Shown: piece after piece, positions 17,813 through 27,103 of the stretch
Layout: the number at the start of each line of letters is the position of its first letter
How positions within the stretch are numbered: position 1 is the first letter of the stretch
NCBI GenBank assembly: GCA_049487715.1
Contig: CP150555.1
Span: 62,001-126,000 of the forward strand
Source of the DNA: Pycnococcus provasolii
Lineage: Eukaryota > Chlorophyta > Pseudoscourfieldiophyceae > Pseudoscourfieldiales
Direction: 5' to 3'
DNA length: 64,000 bases
Made by a program: the position numbers and the translations under genes
Notes under the pieces: model-generated
What the model was told of the DNA's origin: nothing
The model's database searches: none
Seen by the model: the letters and a program-made list of their open reading frames with translations, nothing else

Positions 17813-18907
17813 ATGTCCGCCGACGCCTCGCCCGCCGCCGCGCCGCTCTTCCCGGATACAGACGCGCGACTGCTCGACCTCGCGGCGCGCCTTGCGGCGG
17901 TGCCGCTCGCGCTACAGCTATGCATGCACTCCTTCTACGTCTGCGCTCGCATACGAGCAACGTGGATACACAGGCCGTACCTGCAGTCTCTACTTGTCTC
18001 CTTCCTTGCGGCCTACGGGGGGGGCATACTGTCGTCGCTCCTCTTGGGTGAGGCGTGCTCGCCGCTGAAGATGGACGCTCTCATACTGGCTCACATCGTC
18101 GCGTGGTACGCGTACGGGTACTTGACGCTCGTGCGCGTCTTAGTTAACCTGCCCGTCATTCGGGTTATGTTTGGCATTTACTCGAACGTCCTGCGTGCGG
18201 GACTCATCAGCATGCTCGTCGACGAAGTGAACGAGAAGCTCGGCACGTCGTCAAACGCCATGGCCCTCATCGTTGCAACCCTTGGCGGCTCAGGTGGAAA
18301 GTTCCTGCTCGACGCCGCGCACAGGCTGCACTTTGGACAGGCTCGCACGCACGGCGCGTCTGGCGTGCCGAACGTCGACGACGAGAGCGCGCCGGCGGCT
18401 GACGAGTTCGCGCCCGAGCTGCGCTGTCCCTCTTACTCAAGCCGCTCGGCTCTGTGCTGTGCCGTCATTCAGCTGACTGTGGTGCACCGAATGAACTTGC
18501 TCAGTCCCGCCGCGGGCGCCGCACTCAACGCCACGCTGCTCGTGGTCAATAGCCTGTACGTGGAGATGTACGGAACGGAAGCATACGACGTCACCGGCTA
18601 CCTGAGCGGCATCTTCCACGCACTGACGGGAATTCCCGATCCTGCGCCTACCGGCAAGTCGGCCATTGCCACGCAGACGGACGCGCCTGGCGTCTTGCAA
18701 ACGACGGAGGTCTCACTGCCGGCTCTCACTGCCACCGCTCACACGTCGCCGATGGGAAGTCCGCCGATTGACTTTTATGACCCGAATGCGCCGCTTTTCC
18801 TCACGACGCCAGTATCGGCCATGCCATCAGCAAATCGCGATGCACGCGACTACGGCCTAGGCTACCGCGAATCTGCCACGGTCGCTTCGACACTTCGATC
18901 GCGCTAA
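17813..18907 (+). CDS. TRIC-like (trimeric intracellular cation channel family) membrane protein
   Basis: 364 aa from the ATG at 17813. The first 250 residues carry several hydrophobic helices: SLLVSFLAAYGGGILSSLLLGE resembles the TRIC helix with the Gly-rich bend, LILAHIVAWYAYGYLTLVRV follows, and ATLGGSGGKFLLDAAHRLHFG corresponds to the second Gly-rich pore helix. SSRSALCCAVIQLTVVHRMN corresponds to the next TRIC helix. The final 110 residues are hydrophilic and probably cytosolic. TRIC channels pass K+ to balance Ca2+ release from the ER. The similarity is by remembered motif pattern and moderate. Confidence 0.65.
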   Translation: MSADASPAAAPLFPDTDARLLDLAARLAAVPLALQLCMHSFYVCARIRATWIHRPYLQSLLVSFLAAYGGGILSSLLLGEACSPLKMDALILAHIVAWYAYGYLTLVRVLVNLPVIRVMFGIYSNVLRAGLISMLVDEVNEKLGTSSNAMALIVATLGGSGGKFLLDAAHRLHFGQARTHGASGVPNVDDESAPAADEFAPELRCPSYSSRSALCCAVIQLTVVHRMNLLSPAAGAALNATLLVVNSLYVEMYGTEAYDVTGYLSGIFHALTGIPDPAPTGKSAIATQTDAPGVLQTTEVSLPALTATAHTSPMGSPPIDFYDPNAPLFLTTPVSAMPSANRDARDYGLGYRESATVASTLRSR

Positions 18908-18974
18908 ATCATGACCTGGTGTTTGTGAAAAAAAGGAAAAGAAGAAAAGAAAACATGTGATCGATTGTTCTATC

Positions 18975-21032
18975 TTACACCTTGCGTATGCGAAGCTTCG
19001 ACGGCGTCACCTCAACAGTCTCGTCGGCACGAAGCGTACCTAGCACCTCCTCCAAGTTAAGAGGTATGACGGGCGTGAGTTTAATATTTTCGTCGTTGTT
19101 TGCCGCACGGATGTTCGTCAGCTTCTTCTCGCGCACCGGGTTCACCTCTAAATCTTTGTCGCCGCCCTTGTTGTATGTACCAACAACCATGCCCTTGAAT
19201 GTCTCCTCGCCAGGAATCACGAACAGCTTCCCACGAGCTTCGAGCGCAGAGAGCGCATGCGCCGTGATCTTGCCATCTGCCATGCTAACGAGAGCGGGCT
19301 TGGCAGAATCTGCCACCGTCACCGCAGATCGAGGGCGCCACTCGTGCACCTCGCGACTGGCGATGGCCGTGCCCTTGCTTGCCTCCGCAAGACTTCTGGA
19401 CAAGCCGAACAGCGAGCGCGACGCCGCGAGGAAGGCTAGGCGCTGCGTGGTGCCGCTTGCACTCCCCGTCATCTCCTCGAGTGTGCCACCCCGGTCGCTC
19501 ATCGCGGCAATGATCGCACCGCCGTACTCGGTATCCACGTCGACCACAACGCGCTCCCACGGTTCTGTGATCGTCTCGCCGTCATCGCCGACGCTTGTGA
19601 GCACTCGCGGCGGCGTGACATCCACCTCGAAGCCTTCTCGGCGCATCTGCTCGAGCAGCACGCCAAGCTGCAGCTCGCCGCGAGCGCGCACCTCCACGCC
19701 GAGTTCTTTGCTTTTGTCAGCGCCAGCGTATATCACCTCCAGCTCGATGGCGGGATTCGTTCGCGCCTCCGCTCGCAGTCGTTTGCCGATATCCGCCGCG
19801 CTGAACTTGGTACCCTCGCGTCCCGCGAGAGGTGAGCTGGACGGCTTCATGGTTACGGACACCGTCGGTGGATCGACGCGCGGCGGCGGAATCGCCTGCA
19901 CGTCCGACTTCGCCGCGGCAATCGTGTCCCCCGGCCTCACCATCTCGGCAGAGTGACCGAGCATGAATGTGACGATATCGCCAGCAAGAATAGACTCGTC
20001 GGCGCCGAGTCTCTGCTTGTTCAGTCCACCGGAAGTGCGCTCGATCTTGATAACTTTCATGTTGGCGCTGAGCACCTCGGAACCTCTGAGTGCCTGTACC
20101 GCCACGCCCTCGCTTGCCGAGCCGGTGTACAGTCGTCCCGTCACCGAGACGCCAAGATGCTCGTCGTGCCCAACCATCGTTACGAGCATGCTCATCGGGC
20201 TGTCCACCGCGCCAGGTGCGCAGCGCGGTGGTGGGATGCGAGATATCAGCGCATCGAATAGCGGCTGCATGTTTGCGGACGGCACGGTGTCCCCTGGATG
20301 CTCGCGAACGCACCAGCCGTTCTTGGCGGAGCAGTACAGCGTGGGAAAGTCGAGCTGTTCTTCGGTTGCTCCCATGGTGTCGAGCATGTCAAAGACGTCG
20401 CTCTCCACCTCTCCACACCTCGCCTCGTCCGCACCCGGCCGGTCGACCTTGTTGAGCACAAGGACGGGAAGCAAGTTGAGCCCAATCGCCTTCCTCGCCA
20501 CCGCCTTGGTTTGAGCCATGACGCCTTCGTAGGCGTCGACGACGAGAAGCACGCCATCCACCATGTCAAGGACGCGCTCCACCTCGCCGCCAAAGTCCGC
20601 GTGCCCCGGCGTGTCTACGATGTTGATTGCCGTGCTGCTGTGCTTGAGCGCCGTCACCTTGGAGACGATTGTGATTCCACGTTCTTTCTCTAGCGGGTTG
20701 TGGTCCATAACGCGTTCCCTGTTATCGCCATCCTCCACCTGGTTCTCCTTCTTGTGATCGGCTGGCAAGCACGCCTTCAGCATGCAGTCTAGCAGCGTCG
20801 TCTTGCCGTGGTCGACGTGCGCGACGATCGCGACGTTGCGCATACCATCGGAAGACGGTGATGCTGACGAAAGGAAACGAACCACGGCAGGACGCAGGTG
20901 GTGACGAACAAACAACGGGTGGTTATGACCAAGGGGTGAAGAGGCCAAGGCAAAATAGCCAGCAGACCAGGACACTGACGACAGAGCGTAGACAGAGCCA
21001 ACAGAGCGACGCCAAGGCCACCACGCCGCCAT
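18975..21032 (-). CDS. typA: Organellar TypA/BipA translational GTPase
   Basis: 685 aa from the ATG at 21032, whose first 60 residues ([19 protein letters not shown]...) are a presequence, mitochondrial or plastid. GTPase motifs: G1 AHVDHGKT (71-78), switch I with KERGITI, G3 [32 protein letters not shown]4 [10 protein letters not shown]5 CSAKNGW. Domain II, an EF-G III/V-like region and the TypA-specific C-terminal domain follow ([26 protein letters not shown]). TypA acts on 70S-type ribosomes in assembly and stress. The stop codon is part of GTGTAAG, giving a TGTAA box. Upstream at 21160 lies a TTCGGGGTTT element. No introns. Confidence 0.94.
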   Translation of the reverse strand: MAAWWPWRRSVGSVYALSSVSWSAGYFALASSPLGHNHPLFVRHHLRPAVVRFLSSASPSSDGMRNVAIVAHVDHGKTTLLDCMLKACLPADHKKENQVEDGDNRERVMDHNPLEKERGITIVSKVTALKHSSTAINIVDTPGHADFGGEVERVLDMVDGVLLVVDAYEGVMAQTKAVARKAIGLNLLPVLVLNKVDRPGADEARCGEVESDVFDMLDTMGATEEQLDFPTLYCSAKNGWCVREHPGDTVPSANMQPLFDALISRIPPPRCAPGAVDSPMSMLVTMVGHDEHLGVSVTGRLYTGSASEGVAVQALRGSEVLSANMKVIKIERTSGGLNKQRLGADESILAGDIVTFMLGHSAEMVRPGDTIAAAKSDVQAIPPPRVDPPTVSVTMKPSSSPLAGREGTKFSAADIGKRLRAEARTNPAIELEVIYAGADKSKELGVEVRARGELQLGVLLEQMRREGFEVDVTPPRVLTSVGDDGETITEPWERVVVDVDTEYGGAIIAAMSDRGGTLEEMTGSASGTTQRLAFLAASRSLFGLSRSLAEASKGTAIASREVHEWRPRSAVTVADSAKPALVSMADGKITAHALSALEARGKLFVIPGEETFKGMVVGTYNKGGDKDLEVNPVREKKLTNIRAANNDENIKLTPVIPLNLEEVLGTLRADETVEVTPSKLRIRKV

Positions 21033-21246
21033 GTTACTGGTGGATGTGAACGCCAACAAACAAGGGGAGTGACAAGCGATCCGGAAAGGGCCCAGGGGGA
21101 AAGAACCAACCAGAGAACCAACCTTCAGACCCAACCCCTGGGGCAAAGTTCAGATGAGATTCGGGGTTTCAGAATTCGTTTTTTCGGGGGTAAGACCTAA
21201 GGGCCTCTCATCGTTCGCTGGAAAGTTACTCGTACGCTTACTTACT

Positions 21247-22074
21247 TCATTTTGTCGTCGGCAGCGGCACCTCCTTTCCCTCGTTTTTGAGCGTCTCCCA
21301 CGGATTCGAAAAGTCGAAGAACCGGAACTCCTGCGCCAGCTCCACGGGCTCCTGCACGACGCGCTTCTCCGTGTCGTCGTAACGGCACTCGACGTAACCA
21401 GTCAGAGGGAAGTCCTTGCGAAGAGGGTGGCCCTCGAACCCGTAGTCCGTCAAAATACGACGCAAGTCGGGGTGGTTCTCGAACATTATGCCGAACATGT
21501 CCCAAGCCTCGCGCTCGAACCAGTTGGCGCTCGGGTGCACCTCGTGCAGGCTAGGGACGCTCTCGCCCTCCGCGCACCGCACCTTCAGACGAAGGCGTGT
21601 GTTGTAGTGCACCGACATCAGGTTGTACACCACCTCGAACCTCTGCTCGCGCGAAGGGTAGTCGACGCCGCACAAGTCGCTGAGTACCCTGAACTGCGCT
21701 CCCGTGGAGTCCCGCAGGTACGTCGCCATGTCGACGATGTGTTCCCTCTTGACGTATATGATGGGAACGTCGCTCGTCAGGCAGACTCCCTCCACCCACT
21801 TCGGCACGCTCGCAACGACGGACCTCACGAACGGGTCGCTGAGTGCGGGTGGCGGCGGCGGCGGCGGTTCCTCCTCGCCTTTGGGAGCATCTGCTGACGA
21901 AGCGAACCCCCTCACAGGCGAGCTGAACGAAACCTTAGCAGGAACCTGAAAAGCAGCAGGTGAGGTGAGTGAGGAGGCGGCACCTTCAAGCGCGACAGAT
22001 GACGCCAGAGATGTCAGCGTGCGTGCTACGATACCCCTGCAGATGGGAGAAGAGCAGCGGAGAGCGGAGAGCAT
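21247..22074 (-). CDS. NDUFS3: Complex I 30-kDa subunit (NAD9/NDUFS3), nucleus-encoded
   Basis: 275 aa from the ATG at 22074. Residues 1-85 form a Ser/Ala-rich mitochondrial presequence ending in a poly-Pro stretch. The NuoC domain is complete: [69 protein letters not shown] (the family signature) and a conserved C-terminal [12 protein letters not shown]. It forms part of the hydrophilic arm of complex I. In many plants nad9 is mitochondrial; here it is nuclear with a presequence. A small phase-preserving intron in the presequence cannot be excluded. Confidence 0.93.
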   Translation of the reverse strand: MLSALRCSSPICRGIVARTLTSLASSVALEGAASSLTSPAAFQVPAKVSFSSPVRGFASSADAPKGEEEPPPPPPPALSDPFVRSVVASVPKWVEGVCLTSDVPIIYVKREHIVDMATYLRDSTGAQFRVLSDLCGVDYPSREQRFEVVYNLMSVHYNTRLRLKVRCAEGESVPSLHEVHPSANWFEREAWDMFGIMFENHPDLRRILTDYGFEGHPLRKDFPLTGYVECRYDDTEKRVVQEPVELAQEFRFFDFSNPWETLKNEGKEVPLPTTK

Positions 22075-22413
22075 AGCGTATACGACTAAGAGGTCTAAGG
22101 ACGCCACAGAATAAAAAAAAGAAGAACCAAAATGACGAAGGAAAGCGAAGGAATGGGGAGGAAAAGGGGGGGGGAGGGGACACCTCTCCCACGAGAAGAG
22201 AACTCACACAACCCTCAGGCGAACAGGACTTCAAGAACCCTAGCAGCTAACCTTAGCGAGCCAATCCCTAACCCTACCCTACTCCGAACCCGAACCCTAA
22301 CCCTAAACCCTAACCCTAAACCCTAAACCCTAACCGTACCGTAATCGTCCGTGTTCCTTGCTTTTCGCGCGCGTCATTCCGTCCATCTTCGCAGAGTGGC
22401 TTGTTCGCTTGTC
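22075..22413. other. Divergent promoter region with telomere-type array
   Basis: Lies between the NDUFS3 gene (minus) and the GH125 gene (plus). It contains a G-rich tract near 22165-22185 and the array at 22264-22335. Confidence 0.7.
22264..22335. repeat. Interstitial telomere-type array (CCCTAA and CCCTAAA)
   Basis: Mixed hexamers and heptamers (CCCTAAC, CCCTAAAC), 79 bp before the GH125 start codon and 190 bp before the NDUFS3 start. Confidence 0.92.
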
Positions 22414-23988
22414 ATGCGACTGCTGCTCCGAGTGGCGTTCGCTTGTTTTGTTGTTATTAAGGCCTTGGTCTTGACGGCTGCCTCGTCGTCGGAGTCGGCT
22501 TCACATAGGGAAGCTCCGGGAGATGAACTTCCGGATGTTAGGCCGCCGCCCGTGCAACGCACGTTCACCTCAGACGCCGTCGAGCACGCCATTACAAATA
22601 TTTCCGCGAACATCGCGTCACCACAGCTCGCACGCCTCTTCGCCAACGCGCTCCCAAATACGCTCGACACCACAGTGAGGCACTTCGACGAAAGCAAGCC
22701 TGACACGTTCATCATCACCGGGGATATTGACGCAATGTGGATTCGAGACGCTGCGAACCAAGTGTGGCCGTACCTGCACTTCATCAACGACGACGCGAGA
22801 CTCGACAGACTTCTTCTCGGCGTCGTCGCGAGAATGTCCAAGCAAATAAAGCTCGACGCGTACGCCAACGCGTTCCAGCCAAACGCCACGTGCGCTCCAA
22901 GCCAGCACGCAGGCGACCGACGAACGCCTCCCATGCAACGTGGGGTGTTCGAGGGAAAGTTTGAGCTCGACAGCCTTGCTCATTTTCTGCGCCTTAGTGC
23001 GGCATACGTGCGTTTCTCCTCGAATAAGGCCGAAGCCGCACAACGCGTCATCAACCTGCCAGACTGGAACGACGCTCTCGAGGCACTACTTGGTGTTCTC
23101 GACGAGCAGAGCAAGTCATCGGACGAGCAAGAACAAGAACCGTCTCCCGCATACGGATTCGCGCGAGTGACGGACACGGCGTTGGATACACTTGCCATTG
23201 CAGCGAATTGCACGGGAAGCAAGGGACTTGGAGAAACGACGCCAGGAACGCGCACGGGGCTCGTAAGGTCGCACTTCCGTCCGAGCGACGATGCGAGTAC
23301 ATTTCCCTTCCCCGTGGCGGCGAATATCATGACGAGCTGCGAGCTGTCGAATGTCGCGACGTACATTCTTCGCCCGACGGGAGCTTTGGACGTCGCCAAA
23401 CGGTGCGACGCCTTCTCGGCCGCAATCGCGCTCGGCGTTCTGAATTGGGGCGCTACCAGCGTCGACGAAGCTGGCGAGTTGACCTTTGCTTACGAAATTG
23501 ATGGCTACGGTAGTCGCCTGCTCATGGACGACGCGAACGTCCCAAGCTTACTTGCGTTGCCGCTCTACTGGCATGCTGACGGCGGATCGTTTCGCAGCAT
23601 CTACGACGTCACAAGGAGAAGAATCTTGAGCAGCGCCAATCCGTTTTATGCATGCTCGACGACGGGGCGTCGTGTGTGTGGCGTTGGGAGCCCGCACGTG
23701 GGAAGACGTTGGATTTGGCCTCTTTCGCTCGTCGTGCAAGGCTGGACGGCCGTTGCTTCGCGCAATGCGACGGAGATTTGCGAGGTTCTCGACGCTCTCG
23801 TGCTATCATCTGCGGGAACTGGGCTGCTGCACGAGTCATTCGATCCGAACGATCCTGCACACTTCACGAGGTCATGGTTCGCGATGGTCAACAGTCTCTT
23901 CGGCGACTTGATCGTTAAGACGTCTCGCGAGATGCCCGACGTGCTGGCACATCCCGATGTGGCGTGTAATAAAGAAAAGATGTTTTGA
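22414..23988 (+). CDS. Secreted GH125 exo-alpha-1,6-mannosidase
   Basis: 524 aa from the ATG at 22414. A signal peptide (MRLLLRVAFACFVVIKALVL) precedes a GH125 (DUF1237) (alpha/alpha)6 domain. Motifs: TGDIDAMWIRDAANQVWPY (102-120), which carries a catalytic acid in the family, the substrate-loop Cys/His-rich region, TFPFPVAANIM, YEIDGYGSRLLMDDANVPSLLALP, and SPHVGRRWIWPL. Enzymes of this family are metal-independent and trim alpha-1,6-mannose. Several NxT/S sequons fit passage through the secretory pathway. A TGTAA box occurs before the stop. Substrate is inferred from the family. Confidence 0.92.
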   Translation: MRLLLRVAFACFVVIKALVLTAASSSESASHREAPGDELPDVRPPPVQRTFTSDAVEHAITNISANIASPQLARLFANALPNTLDTTVRHFDESKPDTFIITGDIDAMWIRDAANQVWPYLHFINDDARLDRLLLGVVARMSKQIKLDAYANAFQPNATCAPSQHAGDRRTPPMQRGVFEGKFELDSLAHFLRLSAAYVRFSSNKAEAAQRVINLPDWNDALEALLGVLDEQSKSSDEQEQEPSPAYGFARVTDTALDTLAIAANCTGSKGLGETTPGTRTGLVRSHFRPSDDASTFPFPVAANIMTSCELSNVATYILRPTGALDVAKRCDAFSAAIALGVLNWGATSVDEAGELTFAYEIDGYGSRLLMDDANVPSLLALPLYWHADGGSFRSIYDVTRRRILSSANPFYACSTTGRRVCGVGSPHVGRRWIWPLSLVVQGWTAVASRNATEICEVLDALVLSSAGTGLLHESFDPNDPAHFTRSWFAMVNSLFGDLIVKTSREMPDVLAHPDVACNKEKMF

Positions 23989-25117
23989 TGCAGAAATAAT
24001 AGTCTAGGTAGTCGTGCCAAAATCTTCCCAGCCACGAGCCGGGGATCTGTCGTAGGATCATACGCCCAAATGCGGAGCACTCGAAGCGCCCAAAACCGCG
24101 AGCCAATGATGAGCGCCCAAGTTGTTTCGCGGTCAATCGGAAGGAAGGTTGGATCGTGCGGTTCCTTCCTCCTGATTCCTGCTAAAATACAGTACGCGTG
24201 CCAACATATTATTTAATGTAAACTGTGCAGTACGTGGTAATGGTAAGTCGTCTGCATGTGTTGTGTGACGCACGCAGGTGGGGGCAACGGCGTGGTGGAA
24301 TGGTAGGTAGCCGGGGTGACTCCCCTTCCCTTCCCTTCCCTTCCCTTCTCGCTGGACTTGCAAGCTGCATGGACAAGGTCACAAGGCCCCGACCCAATGA
24401 AACGCCGAGACACAGCCGCGAGAGCAAGCAGCGAGAACAACATGGGTTCATCAGGCAGTCAGAGGCCCGGCCTTCCCATGGGCCATATTCTCGCTTCGCG
24501 CCTGAAGGCCGGAAGCCATGCTCTTCATGCTAGGTAGCTAGGGTAGGTGGACGAGTGTCTAGCTAATCTTAGCTACGATAGAGTGCGCGGTCGCGACCCT
24601 CCCTTCCTTCGCGACATTGGTCGTCAAGGGAAGGGAGGGGCAGGGAAGACCGGTTGCCTCAGTCCGGTAGGGTAGGTTGCCTGTTCTCGCTCTTAGACTA
24701 GACTAACGAGTCGTCTATAATAATCTCTTGCAGCCAGCAGGTCGGTGCGAATCATCTCATCGTCCATCGATCGCGGTCTGGTCCAGACTATGCACTGTTC
24801 CTGTACTTTTCCGGGCACGGGATCCATGGCCTGCCTATGAGTAAGTGCCTAGGGTAGGCAATGCAGTACAGTGATGCCCTCCATTTTGCACATGGGTCAC
24901 TCTCCACCGTTATGCCTGGTATGTAGTTCTTATATAATGGGGCCCTCGAGGTGAGGTCTTCCTCGGAGGTCGGAGGTCGGGTACTGGCAAACCTGTACGA
25001 CTTGCAAGCTCGTACTTACCAAGTCTCTCTCGCTGTGCTCCCTCCCCTTCCCTCCTCGCTCTCGTCGCGTCGCCTCCGCCTCCCAGCCCTTCCCTTCCCT
25101 CTGCATCCCAGCGAACC
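23989..25117. other. 1.1-kb spacer without a recognisable gene
   Basis: Contains a TAGTCTAGG element (24001-24009), a pyrimidine CCCTTCCCTTC tract (24321-24347), TACGATA (24574-24580), an inverted copy of TAGTCTAGTCTAAG (24692-24705) and several CTAGGGTAGG-like words. No open frame with family features was seen. Confidence 0.6.
24321..24347. repeat. (CCCTT)n pyrimidine tract
   Basis: A five-base unit repeated about five times on the plus strand; purine-rich on the minus strand. Confidence 0.85.
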
Positions 25118-25708
25118 ATGGCCGACGAAGGCGAGGCACCTCCCGTCGAGTGGTCAGGCGCACTCAACGACGACGGCGTGCCCACAGGAGATGGAACCAT
25201 GACGTACCCGGACGGCGCGTCCTTCGAGGGAACGCTCGTCGACGGCGTCAAGCAAGGCGCGGGAACCTACAAGTACGCCGACGGAGCCACGGTGTACGAG
25301 GGAGGCTTTGAGAACAACCTCAAGAGCGGAAAGGGAACGCTCAGCTTCGCCAACGGCGACAAGTACGAGGGCGACTTCAAGGACGGGACGATGGAAGGAT
25401 ACGGAGAAATGGCGTACGCGAGCGGCGACATGTACTTTGGAAGCTTCAAGGCTGGGAAGAAGGATGGGGAGGGCAGCTATCACTTCAAAAGCGCGAGCTG
25501 CGAGTTCACCGGAACGTGGAGCGAGGGCGAATTCATGAAGGGTGACTGGATTCACAAGGATGGCACCGTCTATCGTGGAAGCTTTGCAAACGGAAAGCCA
25601 ACCGGTGTGGGCGTGTACCACTTCGTCACCGTGGGAACGCTGCAGACGGGCGAGTACGACGTCAACGGGAACTGGAAGGGTGGCACCATCTCGCCCGCAC
25701 CCGCGTAA
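25118..25708 (+). CDS. MORN-repeat protein
   Basis: 196 aa, ATG in an AACCATGG context at 25118. Seven or so MORN units (Y-x-G-x-F/W-x-x-G-x-x-x-G-x-G) occupy almost the whole chain, for example GDKYEGDFKDGTMEGYGEM and GTVYRGSFANGKPTGVGVY; there is no transmembrane segment or kinase domain. Short all-MORN proteins of this size occur in radial spokes and other axonemal structures, and also at membranes. A TGTAA box follows the stop by a few bases. An axonemal role is plausible given other candidate ciliary genes in the window, but is inference. Confidence 0.85.
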   Translation: MADEGEAPPVEWSGALNDDGVPTGDGTMTYPDGASFEGTLVDGVKQGAGTYKYADGATVYEGGFENNLKSGKGTLSFANGDKYEGDFKDGTMEGYGEMAYASGDMYFGSFKAGKKDGEGSYHFKSASCEFTGTWSEGEFMKGDWIHKDGTVYRGSFANGKPTGVGVYHFVTVGTLQTGEYDVNGNWKGGTISPAPA

Positions 25709-25886
25709 ACGGTGTAATTTCTGCCAGCTTCCATTCATAACGCACAAACGAAGCTCTTCACACGCCACGACCGCATTAGCACAGACGACGGACGACACAC
25801 GTCGCAAGATGTTGAGAGCTTCGTTTAAGACGTGCTACCAGAACGTCCGTTTTCACAAGAGTCCAAGAGGTGCGTAGTTACAGTTT

Positions 25887-26705
25887 TTATGGCTTACCTG
25901 GACCCGGCCAGTCGAATTTGCTCCACCTGCGTGATAAGCACGTGCGTGCATGCGTGTGTGTGTGTTATTTCCTTGTTAGCGTTCTGTGTGTTTGTGGTTT
26001 TTCTCTCCTCAAGTCATCTGATAAGCTTTTTTTGTGTGTTTTTGTGCGTGCAAGGTGTGTGTTCCCTATTTGCACACATACGCGCACAGCGAAGCAAACG
26101 CCAGATGATAAGAGTATATGTACGCACCTGTCAAAGTTTGGGTTGTGTTCACTTCCAGGCTTGAACTGAAGCACGGGAACGGCGTGTCCCGTAGGAACCT
26201 CCCACGGTTTCTCGCGCTTCATTAGCTCAAGGACGCCAAGTTCGTCCTCCGCCTGCTGCAGGAGCTGCTCCACCTGTCCGCACGCCACCGCGTCCTCGAG
26301 CGCGCTGTAATCTTCCGCCTTGCCAACCGCGGCGAGTCGTTCGTTCGTCAGCGCCACGAGAAGTTTCTTGTACGCCGCTGAGTCGGGCAGCATGGACGCC
26401 TCCGCGAGTGTTTTTTCATAAACCGCAGTCAGCTTCGCGCGCCAGTCCGCTTCGGGTTTCAGGCCCACGATTCCCGTCGTTTCCTAGAGGGTGAATGAGA
26501 AGGAGTGAGAACAGAGCGACGAAGAAAAGCAAAAAGCAAAACCCAAAACGTGAAATAAAAAAACAAAAAACCAAAAGCAAAATCAACGCACCTTGGCTGA
26601 CGCGAATGCGCGAAGATGAAGATGAGGAGTGGAAAAGCCGCACAGATGCATGGTTTTGAGCCCCCCTCGCAGCTTGGTGCCGCAGTGACGCAGCAGCACG
26701 GCCAT
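25887..26705 (-). CDS. NDUFA5: Complex I accessory subunit NDUFA5 (B13), three exons
   Basis: Reconstructed exons 26705-26592, 26483-26128 and 25926-25887 give 169 aa. Exon 1 encodes the presequence (MAVLLRHCGTKLRG...FASAK); exon 2 begins ETTGIVGLKPEADWRAKL, the start of the NDUFA5 domain, and ends with the conserved KPWEVPTGHAVPVLQFKPG; exon 3 encodes the last 13 residues (WSKFDWPGPGKP). Splice sites are AAG|GTGCGT, CTAG|GAA, CAG|GTGCGT and GCAG|G, in phases 0 and 2. TGTAA follows the stop within 20 bp. Unspliced readings would replace the presequence and C-terminus with nonsense. It sits in the matrix arm of complex I. Confidence 0.9.
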
Positions 26706-27103
26706 GATTGAGACGGATGCAGAAGACAAAGACGGATGAGAAGAAAAAGAAAAGAATAAGAAAGAGGGAGGAGCCAAAAACCCTAAAGTAAAGTCTAAAC
26801 CCTAGCTACAAAGATAGCTACAAGCCTACAAGGGAGGGGTCAGGTCGCTAACCCTAACTGCCTAAAGGCTAAAGGTAAATCCGAACTGAATTTCTGAAAC
26901 CCTAACCCAGGGTGGAAAGGGGGGGAACCGTGGAGGCGGTCGGAAACAGCGTTGTCGGCGTCCTCCCCCCCAGACCACAAACCCACCCCTGGTTCCCCAC
27001 AGGACACAGGTGGTCCCATCCCCACCCATCGCGCACCACCAACGTTCCCCAGACGTGTGCTTTTGTGTCTACCTCAACAACTCCTTGCTCTGCTCGAGAT
27101 AAG
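26706..27103. other. Divergent promoter with telo-box motifs
   Basis: Lies between NDUFA5 (minus) and the Xaa-Pro aminopeptidase (plus). AAACCCTAAAG and AAACCCTAGC (26777-26805) and AACCCTAACCC (26899-26909) resemble the plant telo-box (AAACCCTAA). Nothing else is seen. Confidence 0.7.

Noticed and set aside
18982-19956. 324-aa open frame opposite TypA
   Set aside because: Antisense shadow of the GTPase coding sequence with no family features.
22264-22335. Insertion-element terminus
   Set aside because: There are no target-site duplications, inverted ends or transposase frames nearby; it is a simple telomere-type tract.
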